DNA from: Streptomyces sp. ISL-10
GTDB lineage: Bacteria; Actinomycetota; Actinomycetes; Streptomycetales; Streptomycetaceae
Length of the DNA: 64,000 nt
NCBI RefSeq assembly: GCF_018614575.1
Contig: NZ_JAGGOJ010000017.1
Coordinates: 124,001 to 188,000, forward strand
Reading direction: 5' to 3'
A program made the translations under genes and the position numbers. Under the pieces are notes generated by a model. That model saw nothing but the letters and a program-made list of their open reading frames with translations. It was not told the DNA's origin and did no database searches. Of the stretch, positions 44,877 through 53,783 are shown in pieces. Within the stretch, counting starts at the first letter, position 1. The number at the start of each line of letters is the position of its first letter.

Positions 44877-46106
44877 ATGCCCGCAGATCTCGCTGTCATC
44901 GGACTCGGCCACCTCGGTCTGCCCCTCGCCCAGGCCGCCGTGGCAGCCGGCATCGAGACCATCGGCTACGACCCCGACCCGCGCCGTCTCACCGACCCCG
45001 CCGCGGGTGTCACCGCCGCCGACGTCCGCCGCATGCTCTCCGCCGGCTTCCGCACGGTCACCGACCGAGCCGAACTGGGGAGGGTGCGCACCGCGGTCAT
45101 CTGCGCCCCCACGCCCCCCGGCCCGGACGGAGCGCCGGACCTCACGGCGCTCGCCGACGCGGCCCGCGCCCTCGCGTCACGGCTGCGCCCGCACACCACC
45201 GTGCTCCTCGAGTCGGCGGTCCAGCCCGGCACGACCGACGAGTTCCTCCGTCCGCTGCTCGAACAGGGCTCGGGCCTGCGCGCCGGGCGGGACTTCCACC
45301 TGGCGTACTCCCCCAGCCGCACCGACCCAGGCAACCGCGCCCACGGCTACGCCAACACCCCCAAGGTCATCGGCGGCCTCACCCCCGCCTGCACCGAATC
45401 GGCCGCCGCCTTCTACAGCCGGCTCACCGACAAGGTCGTCCGGGCGCGTGGTCTGCGCGAGGCCGAGACCGTCAAGGTCCTGGAGACGAACTTCCGGCAC
45501 GTCAACATGGCGCTCGTCAACGAGATGGCCGTCCTCTGCCACGGCCTCGGCATCGACCTGTGGGACGTCATCCGCTGCGCCGAGACCAAGCCGTTCGGCT
45601 TCCAGGCGTTCCGCCCGGGCCCGGGCGTGGGCGGCCACGGCGTGCCCCTGGACCCCGGCCACCTCCCGCCCACGGGCCGGACCCTGCGCATGGTGGGACT
45701 CGCCCAGGACATCAACACCCGGATGCCGCAGTACGTCATCCAGCGCTCCGCCACGCTCCTCAACGAGCACGGCAAGTCGGCCCGCGGCGCCCGCGTGCTG
45801 CTCCTCGGGGTCACCTACAAGCCCGACCTCGCCGACCTGACGGGCTCCCCCGCCACCGAGATCGCCCGCCGTCTGATGGACCTCGGCGCGTCCGTCAGCT
45901 ACCACGACCCCTACATCCCGGACTGGCGCGTGAACGAACTGCCCGTTCCCCGCGCCGACTCCCTCTACGAGGCCGCCGCCAACGCGGACCTGACGGTACT
46001 GCTGCAGCACCACCGCACGTACGACCTGCAGGGCCTCGCGGTCAAGGCGCAGCTGCTGCTCGACACACGGGGCGCGACCCCGGCGGGAGCGGCCCACCGC
46101 CTGTGA
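44877..46106 (+). CDS. nucleotide-sugar dehydrogenase homologue lacking catalytic Cys and Glu
   Basis: This 409-residue protein belongs to the UDP-glucose/UDP-ManNAc 6-dehydrogenase family. Visible are the Rossmann motif IGLGHLGLPLAQ, the helix motif VKVLETNFRHVNMALVNE, and a C-terminal UDP-binding domain (LLLGVTYKPDLADL, then SYHDPYIPDW). Two catalytic positions are changed. The GGHCxPxDP motif reads GGHGVPLDP, so the nucleophilic Cys is Gly. The SPER motif reads SPSR, losing the Glu. Full oxidation to the uronic acid therefore seems unlikely. ATG 44877 was chosen from the family N-terminus. It is divergent from glpD and ends at a strong terminator. Confidence 0.88.
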   Translation: MPADLAVIGLGHLGLPLAQAAVAAGIETIGYDPDPRRLTDPAAGVTAADVRRMLSAGFRTVTDRAELGRVRTAVICAPTPPGPDGAPDLTALADAARALASRLRPHTTVLLESAVQPGTTDEFLRPLLEQGSGLRAGRDFHLAYSPSRTDPGNRAHGYANTPKVIGGLTPACTESAAAFYSRLTDKVVRARGLREAETVKVLETNFRHVNMALVNEMAVLCHGLGIDLWDVIRCAETKPFGFQAFRPGPGVGGHGVPLDPGHLPPTGRTLRMVGLAQDINTRMPQYVIQRSATLLNEHGKSARGARVLLLGVTYKPDLADLTGSPATEIARRLMDLGASVSYHDPYIPDWRVNELPVPRADSLYEAAANADLTVLLQHHRTYDLQGLAVKAQLLLDTRGATPAGAAHRL

Positions 46107-46186
46107 ACCGACGGGCCTGGGAGCACGGTCCTGGGAGCACGGGTGTGAGGAACCGGATGCGGGAGGACAGACCCCTGAGGACAGCA

Positions 46187-46220
46187 GAAGGGCCCGGCAC
46201 CATCAGGTGCCGGGCCCTTC
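46187..46220. terminator. bidirectional terminator
   Basis: A perfect 15-bp stem GAAGGGCCCGGCACC / GGTGCCGGGCCCTTC with an ATCA loop lies between the convergent sugar-dehydrogenase and guaB3 genes. Confidence 0.92.
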
Positions 46221-46270
46221 CTGAAACCGAAGCCGAAGCCGACGCTCAAGCCGCGCCGCCGTGCGGAGGA

Positions 46271-47395
46271 TCAGCGGCTGTGCTGCGAGTCCGCCACCGT
46301 GACCTCGACCCGCTGGAACTCCTTGAGCTCGCTGTAGCCGGTCGTCGCCATCGCACGCCGCAGGGCGCCGAAGAAGTTCATCGAGCCGTCGGGGTTGTGC
46401 GAGGGGCCGGTCAGGACCTCCTCGGTCGTGCCCACGATGCCGAGATCGACCAGCTTGCCGCGCGGCACGTCCTCGTGGACGGCCTCCATGCCCCAGTGGC
46501 GGCCCTTGCCGGGCGCATCCGTCGCGCGCGCGAGCGGAGAGCCGATCATCACCGCGTCCGCGCCGCAGGCGATCGCCTTCGGCAGGTCGCCGGACCAGCC
46601 CACACCGCCGTCGGCGATGACGTGGACGTACCGGCCGCCGGACTCGTCCATGTAGTCGCGGCGGGCCGCGGCCACGTCGGCGACCGCGGTCGCCATCGGC
46701 ACCTGGATGCCCAGCACATTGCGCGTGGTGTGCGCGGCGCCCCCGCCGAAGCCGACCAGCACGCCCGCCGCGCCCGTGCGCATCAGGTGCAGCGCGGCCG
46801 TGTACGTGGCGCAGCCGCCGACGATGACCGGGACGTCGAGCTCGTAGATGAACTGCTTGAGGTTCAGCGGCTCGGCGGCACCGGAGACGTGCTCGGCGGA
46901 GACCGTCGTACCGCGGATGACGAAGATGTCGACGCCCGCGTCCACGACGGCCTTCGAGAACTGCGCGGTGCGCTGCGGGGAGAGCGCGGCGGCGGTGACG
47001 ACGCCCGAGTCGCGCACCTCCTTGATGCGCTGCCCGATCAGCTCCTCCTTGATCGGGGCGGCGTAGATGTCCTGCAGCCGGCGCGTGGCGCTCTCCGGGT
47101 CCAGCTCGGCGATCTCGTCGAGCAGCGGCTGCGGGTCCTCGTAGCGGGTCCACAGGCCCTCGAGGTTCAGGACGCCGAGACCGCCCATCTCACCGATGCG
47201 GATGGCGGTGCGCGGCGAGACGACCGAGTCCATCGGGGCGGCCAGGAAGGGCAGCTCGAAGCGGTAGGCGTCGATCTGCCAGGCGATCGAGACCTCCTTC
47301 GGGTCCCGCGTGCGCCGGCTCGGTACGACGGCGATGTCATCGAACGCGTACGCCCGGCGGCCGCGCTTGCCGCGCCCGATCTCGATCTCAGTCAC
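46271..47395 (-). CDS. guaB3: GuaB3 family IMP dehydrogenase-related protein
   Basis: This is a 374-residue TIM-barrel protein of the IMPDH/GMPR superfamily without CBS domains. It is typical of the GuaB3 branch that accompanies GuaB in actinobacteria (start EIEIGRGKRGRRAYAFDDIAVVPS, split here as EIEIGRGKRGRRAY and FDDIAVVPS). The loop that holds the catalytic Cys in IMPDH (GSICTTR) reads GGAAHTTR, so Cys is absent, as in mycobacterial GuaB3. IMP dehydrogenase activity of the classical type is therefore doubtful. The GTG start has AAAGG upstream. It lies 102 bp downstream of guaB with a terminator between. Confidence 0.93.
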   Translation of the reverse strand: MTEIEIGRGKRGRRAYAFDDIAVVPSRRTRDPKEVSIAWQIDAYRFELPFLAAPMDSVVSPRTAIRIGEMGGLGVLNLEGLWTRYEDPQPLLDEIAELDPESATRRLQDIYAAPIKEELIGQRIKEVRDSGVVTAAALSPQRTAQFSKAVVDAGVDIFVIRGTTVSAEHVSGAAEPLNLKQFIYELDVPVIVGGCATYTAALHLMRTGAAGVLVGFGGGAAHTTRNVLGIQVPMATAVADVAAARRDYMDESGGRYVHVIADGGVGWSGDLPKAIACGADAVMIGSPLARATDAPGKGRHWGMEAVHEDVPRGKLVDLGIVGTTEEVLTGPSHNPDGSMNFFGALRRAMATTGYSELKEFQRVEVTVADSQHSR

Positions 47396-47448
47396 GATGT
47401 GTGGCCTTTCCCTCTACGTCTGCGCCTACCAGTATCCCCGACACACAC

Positions 47449-47486
47449 GCCAGGGGCGGCCCCGGTGAATCGGGACCGCCCCTGGC
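47449..47486 (-). terminator. guaB terminator
   Basis: The stem GCCAGGGGCGG / CCGCCCCTGGC (11 bp, with a smaller CCCG/CGGG stem inside the loop) starts 12 bp after the guaB stop and precedes guaB3 on the same strand. Confidence 0.8.
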
Positions 47487-47497
47487 GGACGTACGCG

Positions 47498-49000
47498 CTA
47501 CTTCCTGCTGTAGTTCGGTGCCTCGACCGTCATCTGGATGTCGTGCGGGTGGCTCTCCTTGAGACCCGCCGAGGTGATCCGGACGAACCGGCCGCGGTCC
47601 TGCAGCTCGGGCACCGTGCGTCCGCCGACGTAGAACATCGACTGGCGCAGGCCGCCGACCAGCTGGTGGACGACCGCGGAGAGCGGACCGCGGTAGGGGA
47701 CCTGGCCCTCGATGCCCTCGGGAACCAGCTTCTCGTCGGAGGCGACGCCCTCCTGGAAGTAACGGTCCTTGGAGAAGGAGCGCTGCTCGCCACGGGACTG
47801 CATGGCGCCCAGGGAGCCCATGCCGCGGTACGACTTGAACTGCTTGCCGTTGATGAACATCAACTCGCCCGGCGACTCCTCGCAGCCGGCGAGCAGCGAG
47901 CCCAGCATGACCGTGTCGGCGCCCGCGACCAGGGCCTTGGCGATGTCGCCGCTGTACTGCAGACCTCCGTCGCCGATCACCGGGACACCGGCCGCCTTGG
48001 CGGCGAGCGAGGCCTCGTAGATCGCGGTGACCTGGGGTACGCCGATGCCGGCGACCACGCGCGTGGTGCAGATGGAGCCGGGGCCCACGCCGACCTTGAT
48101 GCCGTCGACGCCCGCGTCGACCAGTGCCTGGGCGCCGTCCCTGGTGGCGATGTTGCCGCCGATGACGTCCACACCGGACGAGTTCGACTTGATCTTGGCG
48201 ACCATGTCGCCGACCAGCTTGGAGTGGCCGTGCGCGGTGTCCACGACGATGAAGTCGACGCCCACCTCGATCAGCGCCTGGGCGCGCTCGAAGGCGTCGC
48301 CCGCGACACCGACGGCCGCGCCGACGAGGAGGCGGCCCTCGCTGTCCTTGGCGGCGTTCGGGTACTTCTCGGCCTTGACGAAGTCCTTGACCGTGATCAG
48401 GCCCTTGAGAACGCCCGCGTCGTCGACCAGCGGAAGCTTCTCGATCTTGTGGCGGCGCAGCAGCTCCATGGCGTCCACACCGGAGATCCCGACCTTGCCC
48501 GTGACCAGCGGCATCGGGGTCATGACCTCGCGCACCTGGCGCGCACGGTCGGTCTCGAAGGCCATGTCGCGGTTGGTGACGATGCCGAGCAGCTTGCCCG
48601 CGGGATCGGTGACCGGCACACCGCTGATGCGGAACTTGGCGCACAGCCGGTCCGCTTCCGCGAGCGTCGCGTCCGGGTGCACGGTGATCGGGTCGGTGAC
48701 CATGCCGGACTCGGAGCGCTTGACCAGGTCGACCTGGTTGGCCTGGTCGGCGATGGAGAGGTTGCGGTGCAGCACACCGACGCCGCCCTGACGGGCCATG
48801 GCGATGGCCATGCGCGCCTCGGTCACCTTGTCCATGGCGGCGGACAGCAGCGGGATGTTCACCCGCACGTTCTTCGAGATGTACGAGGAGGTGTCGATCT
48901 GGTCGGGAGCCATGTCGGAGGCACCCGGCAGCAGCAGCACATCGTCGTAGGTCAGCCCGAGTGTCGCGAATTTCTCGGGCACTCCGTCGACGTTGGTCAT
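47498..49000 (-). CDS. guaB: IMP dehydrogenase
   Basis: This 500-residue enzyme oxidises IMP to XMP, the committed step to GMP. It has the N-terminal barrel strand LTYDDVLLLPG, two CBS domains (about residues 95-215), the catalytic loop GPGSICTTR with its Cys, and the flap/NAD region (SYRGMGSLGAM). ATG 49000 has GGGGAAGG upstream; the longer frame beyond it shows no homology. guaB3 follows and the sigma-factor/bldM/whiD developmental genes lie upstream, a conserved Streptomyces neighbourhood. Confidence 0.97.
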   Translation of the reverse strand: MTNVDGVPEKFATLGLTYDDVLLLPGASDMAPDQIDTSSYISKNVRVNIPLLSAAMDKVTEARMAIAMARQGGVGVLHRNLSIADQANQVDLVKRSESGMVTDPITVHPDATLAEADRLCAKFRISGVPVTDPAGKLLGIVTNRDMAFETDRARQVREVMTPMPLVTGKVGISGVDAMELLRRHKIEKLPLVDDAGVLKGLITVKDFVKAEKYPNAAKDSEGRLLVGAAVGVAGDAFERAQALIEVGVDFIVVDTAHGHSKLVGDMVAKIKSNSSGVDVIGGNIATRDGAQALVDAGVDGIKVGVGPGSICTTRVVAGIGVPQVTAIYEASLAAKAAGVPVIGDGGLQYSGDIAKALVAGADTVMLGSLLAGCEESPGELMFINGKQFKSYRGMGSLGAMQSRGEQRSFSKDRYFQEGVASDEKLVPEGIEGQVPYRGPLSAVVHQLVGGLRQSMFYVGGRTVPELQDRGRFVRITSAGLKESHPHDIQMTVEAPNYSRK

Positions 49001-49126
49001 GACACCTTCCCCAATGGCCTTGATCGGTGCGGATGTCCATGCTAACGGGCTCTGCACCCGTCTCATTCCACGATCAAGATCAGTAAGCAGCTTTGTACGT
49101 TCATACGCACGCGGCCGCCGCACGGT

Positions 49127-49804
49127 TCACTGCTCGGCCAGCGCCCGCAGACGGCTCAGCGCACGGTGCTGGGCGACGCGCACGGCACCCGGCGACATCC
49201 CCAGCATCTGTCCCGTCTCCTCCGCCGTCAGCCCGACGGCGACACGCAGAACCAGCAGCTCGCGCTGGTTCTCGGGGAGATTGGCGAGGAGCTTCTTGGC
49301 CCACTCGGCGTCGTCGCTGAGCAGCGCCCGCTCCTCGGGTCCGAGGGAGTCGTCGGGCCGCTCGGGCATCTCGTCGGACGGCACGGCCGTCGAGCCGGGG
49401 TGCCGCATCGCCGCCCGCTGCAGATCGGCGACCTTGTGCGAGGCGATGGCGAAGACGAAGGCCTCGAAGGGCCTTCCGGTGTCCTTGTAGCGCGGCAGTG
49501 CCATCAGCACCGCGACGCACACCTCCTGAGCGAGGTCGTCGGCGAAATGCCGGGCGTCGCCGGGAAGTCTGTTGAGACGGGAACGGCAGAAACGCAGTGC
49601 GAGCGGGTGGACGTGCGCGAGCAGGTCGTGCGTGGCCTGCTCGTCGCCGTCGACGGCACGATGGACGAGTGCACCGATGGCCCCCTGGGCGGTCGCCGCC
49701 TCGTCGTCACGCATCGGTCCATGGTGCCTTGGCGCCGGAGCCTCCCGGGCACCGCGTCCCATGTTGTGCACCGAAGCGTTATGAGCAGGTGCGCCGGAAG
49801 TCAT
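49127..49804 (-). CDS. shbA: ECF-type RNA polymerase sigma factor, ShbA-like
   Basis: The 225-residue sigma factor has region 2 (DDLAQEVCVAVLMALPRY, FEAFVFAIASHKVADLQR) and region 4 (LPENQRELLVLRVAVGLTAEE, then MSPGAVRVAQHRALSRLR). No anti-sigma gene is adjacent. Its position between guaB and bldM identifies it as the ShbA sigma factor, which in S. griseus drives transcription of the principal sigma gene hrdB. I chose ATG 49804 (GGAGGG nine bases upstream). ATG 49714 (MRDDEAATAQ) is also possible because the first 30 residues are not conserved-looking. Confidence 0.9.
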   Translation of the reverse strand: MTSGAPAHNASVHNMGRGAREAPAPRHHGPMRDDEAATAQGAIGALVHRAVDGDEQATHDLLAHVHPLALRFCRSRLNRLPGDARHFADDLAQEVCVAVLMALPRYKDTGRPFEAFVFAIASHKVADLQRAAMRHPGSTAVPSDEMPERPDDSLGPEERALLSDDAEWAKKLLANLPENQRELLVLRVAVGLTAEETGQMLGMSPGAVRVAQHRALSRLRALAEQ

Positions 49805-49924
49805 CTCCTGCGCCCTCCCCTCCCGCTCGACCGACTCGTCCCCGAGGAACTCCACACCCTCAAGGATGCGGCATCGCGCGGGAAACGGATGCCCTCGGGC
49901 ATCCGTCACCCCGTGCCGGGCCAC

Positions 49925-50536
49925 TCAGCGGACCAGGCCCCAGCGGAATCCGAGCGCCACCGCATGCGCCCGGTCCGAGGCGCCGAGCTTCTTGAACAGG
50001 CGCCTGGCGTGCGTCTTCACCGTGTCCTCGGACAGGAACAGCTCGCGCCCGATCTCCGCGTTCGACCGGCCGTGACTCATTCCCTCGAGCACCTGGATCT
50101 CCCGCGCGGTGAGCGTGGGCGCGGCGCCCATCTCGGCCGAGCGGAGCCGGCGCGGCGCGAGCCGCCATGTCGGGTCGGCGAGCGCCTGCGTGACCGTCGC
50201 CCGGAGCTCGGCGCGCGAGGCGTCCTTGTGCAGATAGCCGCGGGCGCCGGCGGCGACCGCGAGTGCGACACCGTCGAGGTCCTCGGCGACGGTGAGCATG
50301 ATGATCCGGGCGCCCGGGTCGGCGGACAGCAGCCGGCGCACGGTCTCGACGCCGCCCAAACCGGGCATGCGTACGTCCATCAGAATCAGGTCCGAGCGGT
50401 CGGCGCCCCACCGGCGGAGCACTTCCTCGCCGTTGGCCGCGGTCGTCACGCGCTCGACGCCGGGCACGGTCGCGACCGCGCGGCGGAGCGCCTCTCGGGC
50501 AAGCGGGGAGTCGTCGCAGACGAGGACGGATGTCAT
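49925..50536 (-). CDS. bldM: developmental response regulator BldM
   Basis: This is a 203-residue orphan NarL/FixJ-type regulator needed for aerial hyphae in Streptomyces. The receiver domain has the acidic pair DD8-9 and Asp54 in LILMDVRMPG. The LuxR-type helix-turn-helix contains LTAREIQVLEGMSHGRSNAE and DTVKTHARRLFKKLG. BldM is known to act without conventional phosphorylation, as a homodimer or with WhiI. ATG 50536 has GGAGGGCGG upstream. It is divergent from whiD, and the sigma-factor gene follows 120 bp downstream. Confidence 0.97.
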   Translation of the reverse strand: MTSVLVCDDSPLAREALRRAVATVPGVERVTTAANGEEVLRRWGADRSDLILMDVRMPGLGGVETVRRLLSADPGARIIMLTVAEDLDGVALAVAAGARGYLHKDASRAELRATVTQALADPTWRLAPRRLRSAEMGAAPTLTAREIQVLEGMSHGRSNAEIGRELFLSEDTVKTHARRLFKKLGASDRAHAVALGFRWGLVR

Positions 50537-50978
50537 GGCCGCCCTCCGCAGCTGATGCGCGTCACCTTGAGCCTCCAGGCTGGGTACGTTTCGTCACCTG
50601 AGCGGTTGAACGCTCTCGGACATGTGCCCGACAGCTTGTTCTTTCAACCGCCTCGCCCTCTCAACGACGGTCACTCGAAAGAGTTACGGGTGGGACGAAG
50701 CTCTTCGGCACTCTGCGTAAGGGGCCGTGCGCGAACCGCAGCGCCGCAGGTCACCGGAGTTTCTCCGGGGATCCGTGCCCCATTCAGCGGCTTTTCTTCC
50801 CATTAGCTGGTGTCTTTGGCTAGATTCGCAATGAGTCATATTTACATCTACTTACACAGCAGATGTACGGTCGTTGGCACAGCGTGGGGTGCCGGAACCG
50901 GCACACGCCGGCCGGAGGTCCCGCCCGTTTCCGACTTGTCCTGTATCCACTCAGCACGGTTTCAAGGGGACATGCGCC
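50537..50978. promoter_or_regulatory. divergent bldM/whiD control region
   Basis: This 442-bp region holds the promoters of two developmental genes. The whiD-proximal half is unusually AT-rich for this genome (around 50800-50865). It has an inverted repeat ACATCT-N11-AGATGT at about 50843-50865. No coding frame is credible. In S. coelicolor bldM is transcribed partly by sigma BldN, but I could not locate the promoter elements with confidence. Confidence 0.6.
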
Positions 50979-51302
50979 ATGGCAGATTTCTCTCGCCTTC
51001 CCGGACCCAACGCCGATCTGTGGGACTGGCAGCTCCTCGCGGCATGCCGCGGGGTCGACAGCTCGCTCTTCTTCCATCCGGAAGGCGAGCGCGGTGCAGC
51101 GCGCAGCGCGCGCGAGAACTCGGCGAAAGAGGTCTGCATGAGGTGCCCCGTCCGGGCCGAGTGCGCGGCACACGCACTGGCGGTGCGGGAGCCGTACGGC
51201 GTCTGGGGCGGACTGACGGAGGACGAGCGCGAGGAGCTCATGGGCCGCGCACGCCATCGTCTGATCCCTGCGACGAGCGCGGGAGGCGCGGTGGGGGCGT
51301 GA
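50979..51302 (+). CDS. whiD: WhiB-like iron-sulfur regulator WhiD
   Basis: This 107-residue WhiB-like protein has the four 4Fe-4S cluster Cys at 23, 53, 56 and 62 (C-x29-C-x2-C-x5-C), and the GVWGG turn (74-78) that contacts the principal sigma factor. The N-terminus MADFSRLPGPNADLWDWQ and location beside bldM identify WhiD, required for late sporulation. ATG 50979 has AAGGGGA nine bases upstream. The gene ends about 140 bp before a strong terminator. Confidence 0.97.
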   Translation: MADFSRLPGPNADLWDWQLLAACRGVDSSLFFHPEGERGAARSARENSAKEVCMRCPVRAECAAHALAVREPYGVWGGLTEDEREELMGRARHRLIPATSAGGAVGA

Positions 51303-51444
51303 CGCCCCCATCGCGAACGAAGAAACGTTACTTCATCTGTACGAACGAGACTGAGCGACACCGAGCGACGACGACCACAACTGCCACGGCTACGACGACT
51401 GTCTGCGCGAATGACGCGCCTGCTCCCAACGTCTCTGCACCTGC

Positions 51445-51476
51445 AAGCCGGTCCCGGCCTCAGCCGGGACCGGCTT
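51445..51476 (+). terminator. whiD terminator
   Basis: The perfect 14-bp stem AAGCCGGTCCCGGC / GCCGGGACCGGCTT with a CTCA loop is followed by TCTGCG. Confidence 0.9.
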
Positions 51477-51588
51477 TCTGCGTCGGCGCGCGGCTGCCCG
51501 GCGCACCCCTGGCGTCCGGAGCGGGACGGCTGGGGGCCTGCGGGCCCGCCGGGCCCGGACCGGCGCCGCGCTTCAGCGCCGGGCCATC

Positions 51589-51746
51589 GGGCCGTCGGGG
51601 GCGGTTCAGCCGACAGGCCACCGGGGCCGCCCGGAGCGGTGCCGCGCTTCAACGCGGCACCGCCGCGTACCGGCGGTTCGGGGACGGTTCGGCGGCCGGG
51701 CCGCCAGGGCCGCGGTCCGGGGTCACCGCGACCGCCGGGGCAGCCA
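51589..51746. repeat. 158-bp direct repeat, copy 1
   Basis: This copy starts at GGGCCGTCGGGGGCGG and ends at CCGGGGCAGCCA. Copy 2 (51821-51979) is nearly identical, with only a few substitutions and one extra G. Shorter related pieces lie between and around them. The whole stretch 51480-52010 between whiD and the LysR gene is GC-rich repeat DNA with no credible gene. Confidence 0.8.
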
Positions 51747-51820
51747 AAGCCGACCCCGCGCCTCAGCGCCGCGTCACCAGGCCGCCGGGAGCGGCTCAGC
51801 CGGCAGGCCAGCGGGCCACC

Positions 51821-51979
51821 GGGCCGTCGGGGGGCGGTTCAGCCGACAGGCCACCGGGGCCGCCCGGAGCGGTGCCGCGCTTCAACGCGACACCGCCGCG
51901 TACCGGCGGTTCGGGGACGGTTCGGCGGCCGGGCCGCCAGGGCCGCGGTCCGGGGTCGCCGCGACCGCCGGGGCAGCCA
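51821..51979. repeat. 158-bp direct repeat, copy 2
   Basis: This is the second copy of the repeat at 51589-51746, offset by 232 bp. High identity despite no apparent coding role points to recent duplication or gene-conversion-like exchange. It abuts the 3' end of the LysR gene. Confidence 0.8.
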
Positions 51980-52010
51980 GGGCCGGGCAGCCCAGAGCCG
52001 ACGCCGCGCC

Positions 52011-52901
52011 TCAGCGCTCGGCCGCCAGCGACAGGTGGTCCAGGGTCGCGGCGACCGCTGGGACCTGGGAGAGGTCCGGGAGGGTCAGGGCGACGATCTC
52101 GCGGGCGACGGGTGGGTTCACCGCGATCGTCCGCACCCCCTTCGGGCGTACGGACTCCAGCGCCAGCTCCGGCAGCACCGCCACGCCCAGGCCCGCGCCG
52201 ACCAGTCCGATCACCGCCGGGTAGTCGTCCGTCGCGAAGTCGATCCGCGGCGTGAAGCCGGCCTCCTCGCAGACCTCCACCAGCTGACGGCGACAGCGGG
52301 GGCAGCCCGCGATCCACGGCTCGTCGGTGAGGTCGCCGATCGCGACGCTCTCCGCGCCCGCCAGCCGGTGACCCTCGGGCACCAGCCCGATGAGCCGGTC
52401 CGTGAGCAGCGGGCGTACGACGAGGTCGTCCCATTCGGCGCCCGCCGTGCCGTAGCGAAAGGCCAGGGCCACGTCGCACTCGCCCTCCCTCAGCATCTCG
52501 ACGGAGCGCGGCGGCTCGGCGTCGACCAGGGAGACCCTGGTGCCGGGGTGCGCCGCGCGCAGGGCGGCGAGCGCCGTGGGCACCAGCGTGGAGCTGCCGC
52601 TCGGGAACGAGACCAGACGGACGCGGCCCGCCCTGAGCCCTGCGATCGCGGCGATCTCCTCCTCGGCGGCGGTGAGCCCGGCGAGGATGCCGGACGCGTG
52701 CCGGACGAGCACTTCGCCCGCCTGGGTCAGGCGCATCTCGCGGCCCGTACGGATCAGCAGCGGCGTGCCGGCCGAGCTCTCGAGTGCTTTCATCTGCTGG
52801 CTGACCGCGGGCTGGGTGCAGCCCAGTTCGCGCGCGGCGGCGGAGAAGGAACCGGTGGCGGCCACGGCGCGCAGGACACGGAGATGACGGGCTTCGATCA
52901 C
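52011..52901 (-). CDS. LysR-family transcriptional regulator
   Basis: This 296-residue regulator has an N-terminal winged helix-turn-helix (HLRVLRAVAATGSFSAAARE, then QPAVSQQMKALE) and a C-terminal periplasmic-binding-like effector domain. GTG 52901 gives the standard LysR start (IEARHLRVLRAV). AAGGA directly abuts it, so translation may begin without a normal spacer. It is divergent from the MOSC gene across an 81-bp gap, which it may control. The effector is unknown; GCPRCRR near residue 200 is an unusual Cys-containing loop. Confidence 0.9.
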   Translation of the reverse strand: MIEARHLRVLRAVAATGSFSAAARELGCTQPAVSQQMKALESSAGTPLLIRTGREMRLTQAGEVLVRHASGILAGLTAAEEEIAAIAGLRAGRVRLVSFPSGSSTLVPTALAALRAAHPGTRVSLVDAEPPRSVEMLREGECDVALAFRYGTAGAEWDDLVVRPLLTDRLIGLVPEGHRLAGAESVAIGDLTDEPWIAGCPRCRRQLVEVCEEAGFTPRIDFATDDYPAVIGLVGAGLGVAVLPELALESVRPKGVRTIAVNPPVAREIVALTLPDLSQVPAVAATLDHLSLAAER

Positions 52902-52982
52902 TCCTTGAGCATAAGCCTGCCTTGGGGGTTCAGGGAAAATTCGGCTGGTTGCTTTGGTGAGCGTCGGGTTAGCGTGCCCCGT

Positions 52983-53690
52983 ATGAAGCTTCTGAGTGTG
53001 AACGTGGGGCGGCTCAGGTCCGTGGACTACGCCGGCACCGGAACGACCGGGATCGACAAACGTCCGGCCGAGGGGGCCGTCCGGGTGGCGGACCCCGGGC
53101 GCAAGGGAGAGGGAGGCAGCGGTGTGGCGGGGGACGCGGTCTCGGACCTGCGCCACCACGGCGGCACCGACCAGGCGGTCTACGCCTTCGCGCGGGAGGA
53201 CCTGGACCGCTGGGAGAGGGAGCTGGGCAGGCCGCTGGCGAGCGGCTCGTTCGGCGAGAACCTCACCACGAGCGGGCTCGACGTCAACGGCGCGAGGATC
53301 GGCGAGCGCTGGCGGATCGGCGACGAGCTGGTGCTGGAGGTGACCAGCGGGCGCGTACCGTGCCGCACCTTCGCGAGCTGGCTCGGTGAGAAGGGGTGGG
53401 TCAGGCGCTTCACGCAGGAGGCCGCGCCCGGCGCGTATCTGCGGGTGATCAGACCCGGTGAGGTCCGTGCGGGCGATCCGATCGAGATCGAGCACCGGCC
53501 GGAGCACGAGGTCACCGTCTCGCTGTCGTTCCGGGCCGGGACCACCGAGCGCTCCCTGCTGCCGCAGGTGCTCGCGGCGGGCGACGCGCTCCATCCCGAG
53601 CAGCTGCGCGAGGCGCGGGAGTACGTGGCCACGTACGAAACAGGGACCGGCGCCTGCTCCCGCACCCGGCAGCTGCCGATCGTCTCGTAG
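52983..53690 (+). CDS. MOSC domain protein (YiiM-like)
   Basis: The 235-residue protein has a MOSC domain (SDLRHHGGTDQAVYAFARED, FGENLTTSGLDV, VTSGRVPCRTFASWLG with the conserved Cys) followed by a 3-alpha domain, as in E. coli YiiM. MOSC proteins handle sulfur or molybdenum cofactor chemistry, and YiiM confers tolerance to N-hydroxylated base analogues. ATG 52983 lies shortly after TTAGCG, so the transcript may be leaderless. It is divergent from the LysR gene. Confidence 0.9.
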   Translation: MKLLSVNVGRLRSVDYAGTGTTGIDKRPAEGAVRVADPGRKGEGGSGVAGDAVSDLRHHGGTDQAVYAFAREDLDRWERELGRPLASGSFGENLTTSGLDVNGARIGERWRIGDELVLEVTSGRVPCRTFASWLGEKGWVRRFTQEAAPGAYLRVIRPGEVRAGDPIEIEHRPEHEVTVSLSFRAGTTERSLLPQVLAAGDALHPEQLREAREYVATYETGTGACSRTRQLPIVS

Positions 53691-53783
53691 GGGAAATCCC
53701 GGAGAAGGCGGGTCAGTTGGCTCGGGGGCCGATGGGGGGCGGTCCCCGATGTGCCCGTCGGCGGCGGCCGGGACGCTGGAGTC

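Noticed and set aside
44210..49045. A 1611-codon open frame on the plus strand across glpD, guaB3 and guaB
   Set aside because: In GC-rich DNA the strand opposite a real gene often stays open. The opposite strand encodes well-conserved enzymes with ribosome-binding sites, so this frame is a shadow.
51303..52010. A Pro/Gly-rich protein gene reading through the 158-bp repeats
   Set aside because: Several frames stay open on both strands, none has a ribosome-binding site, and the whiD terminator precedes the region.
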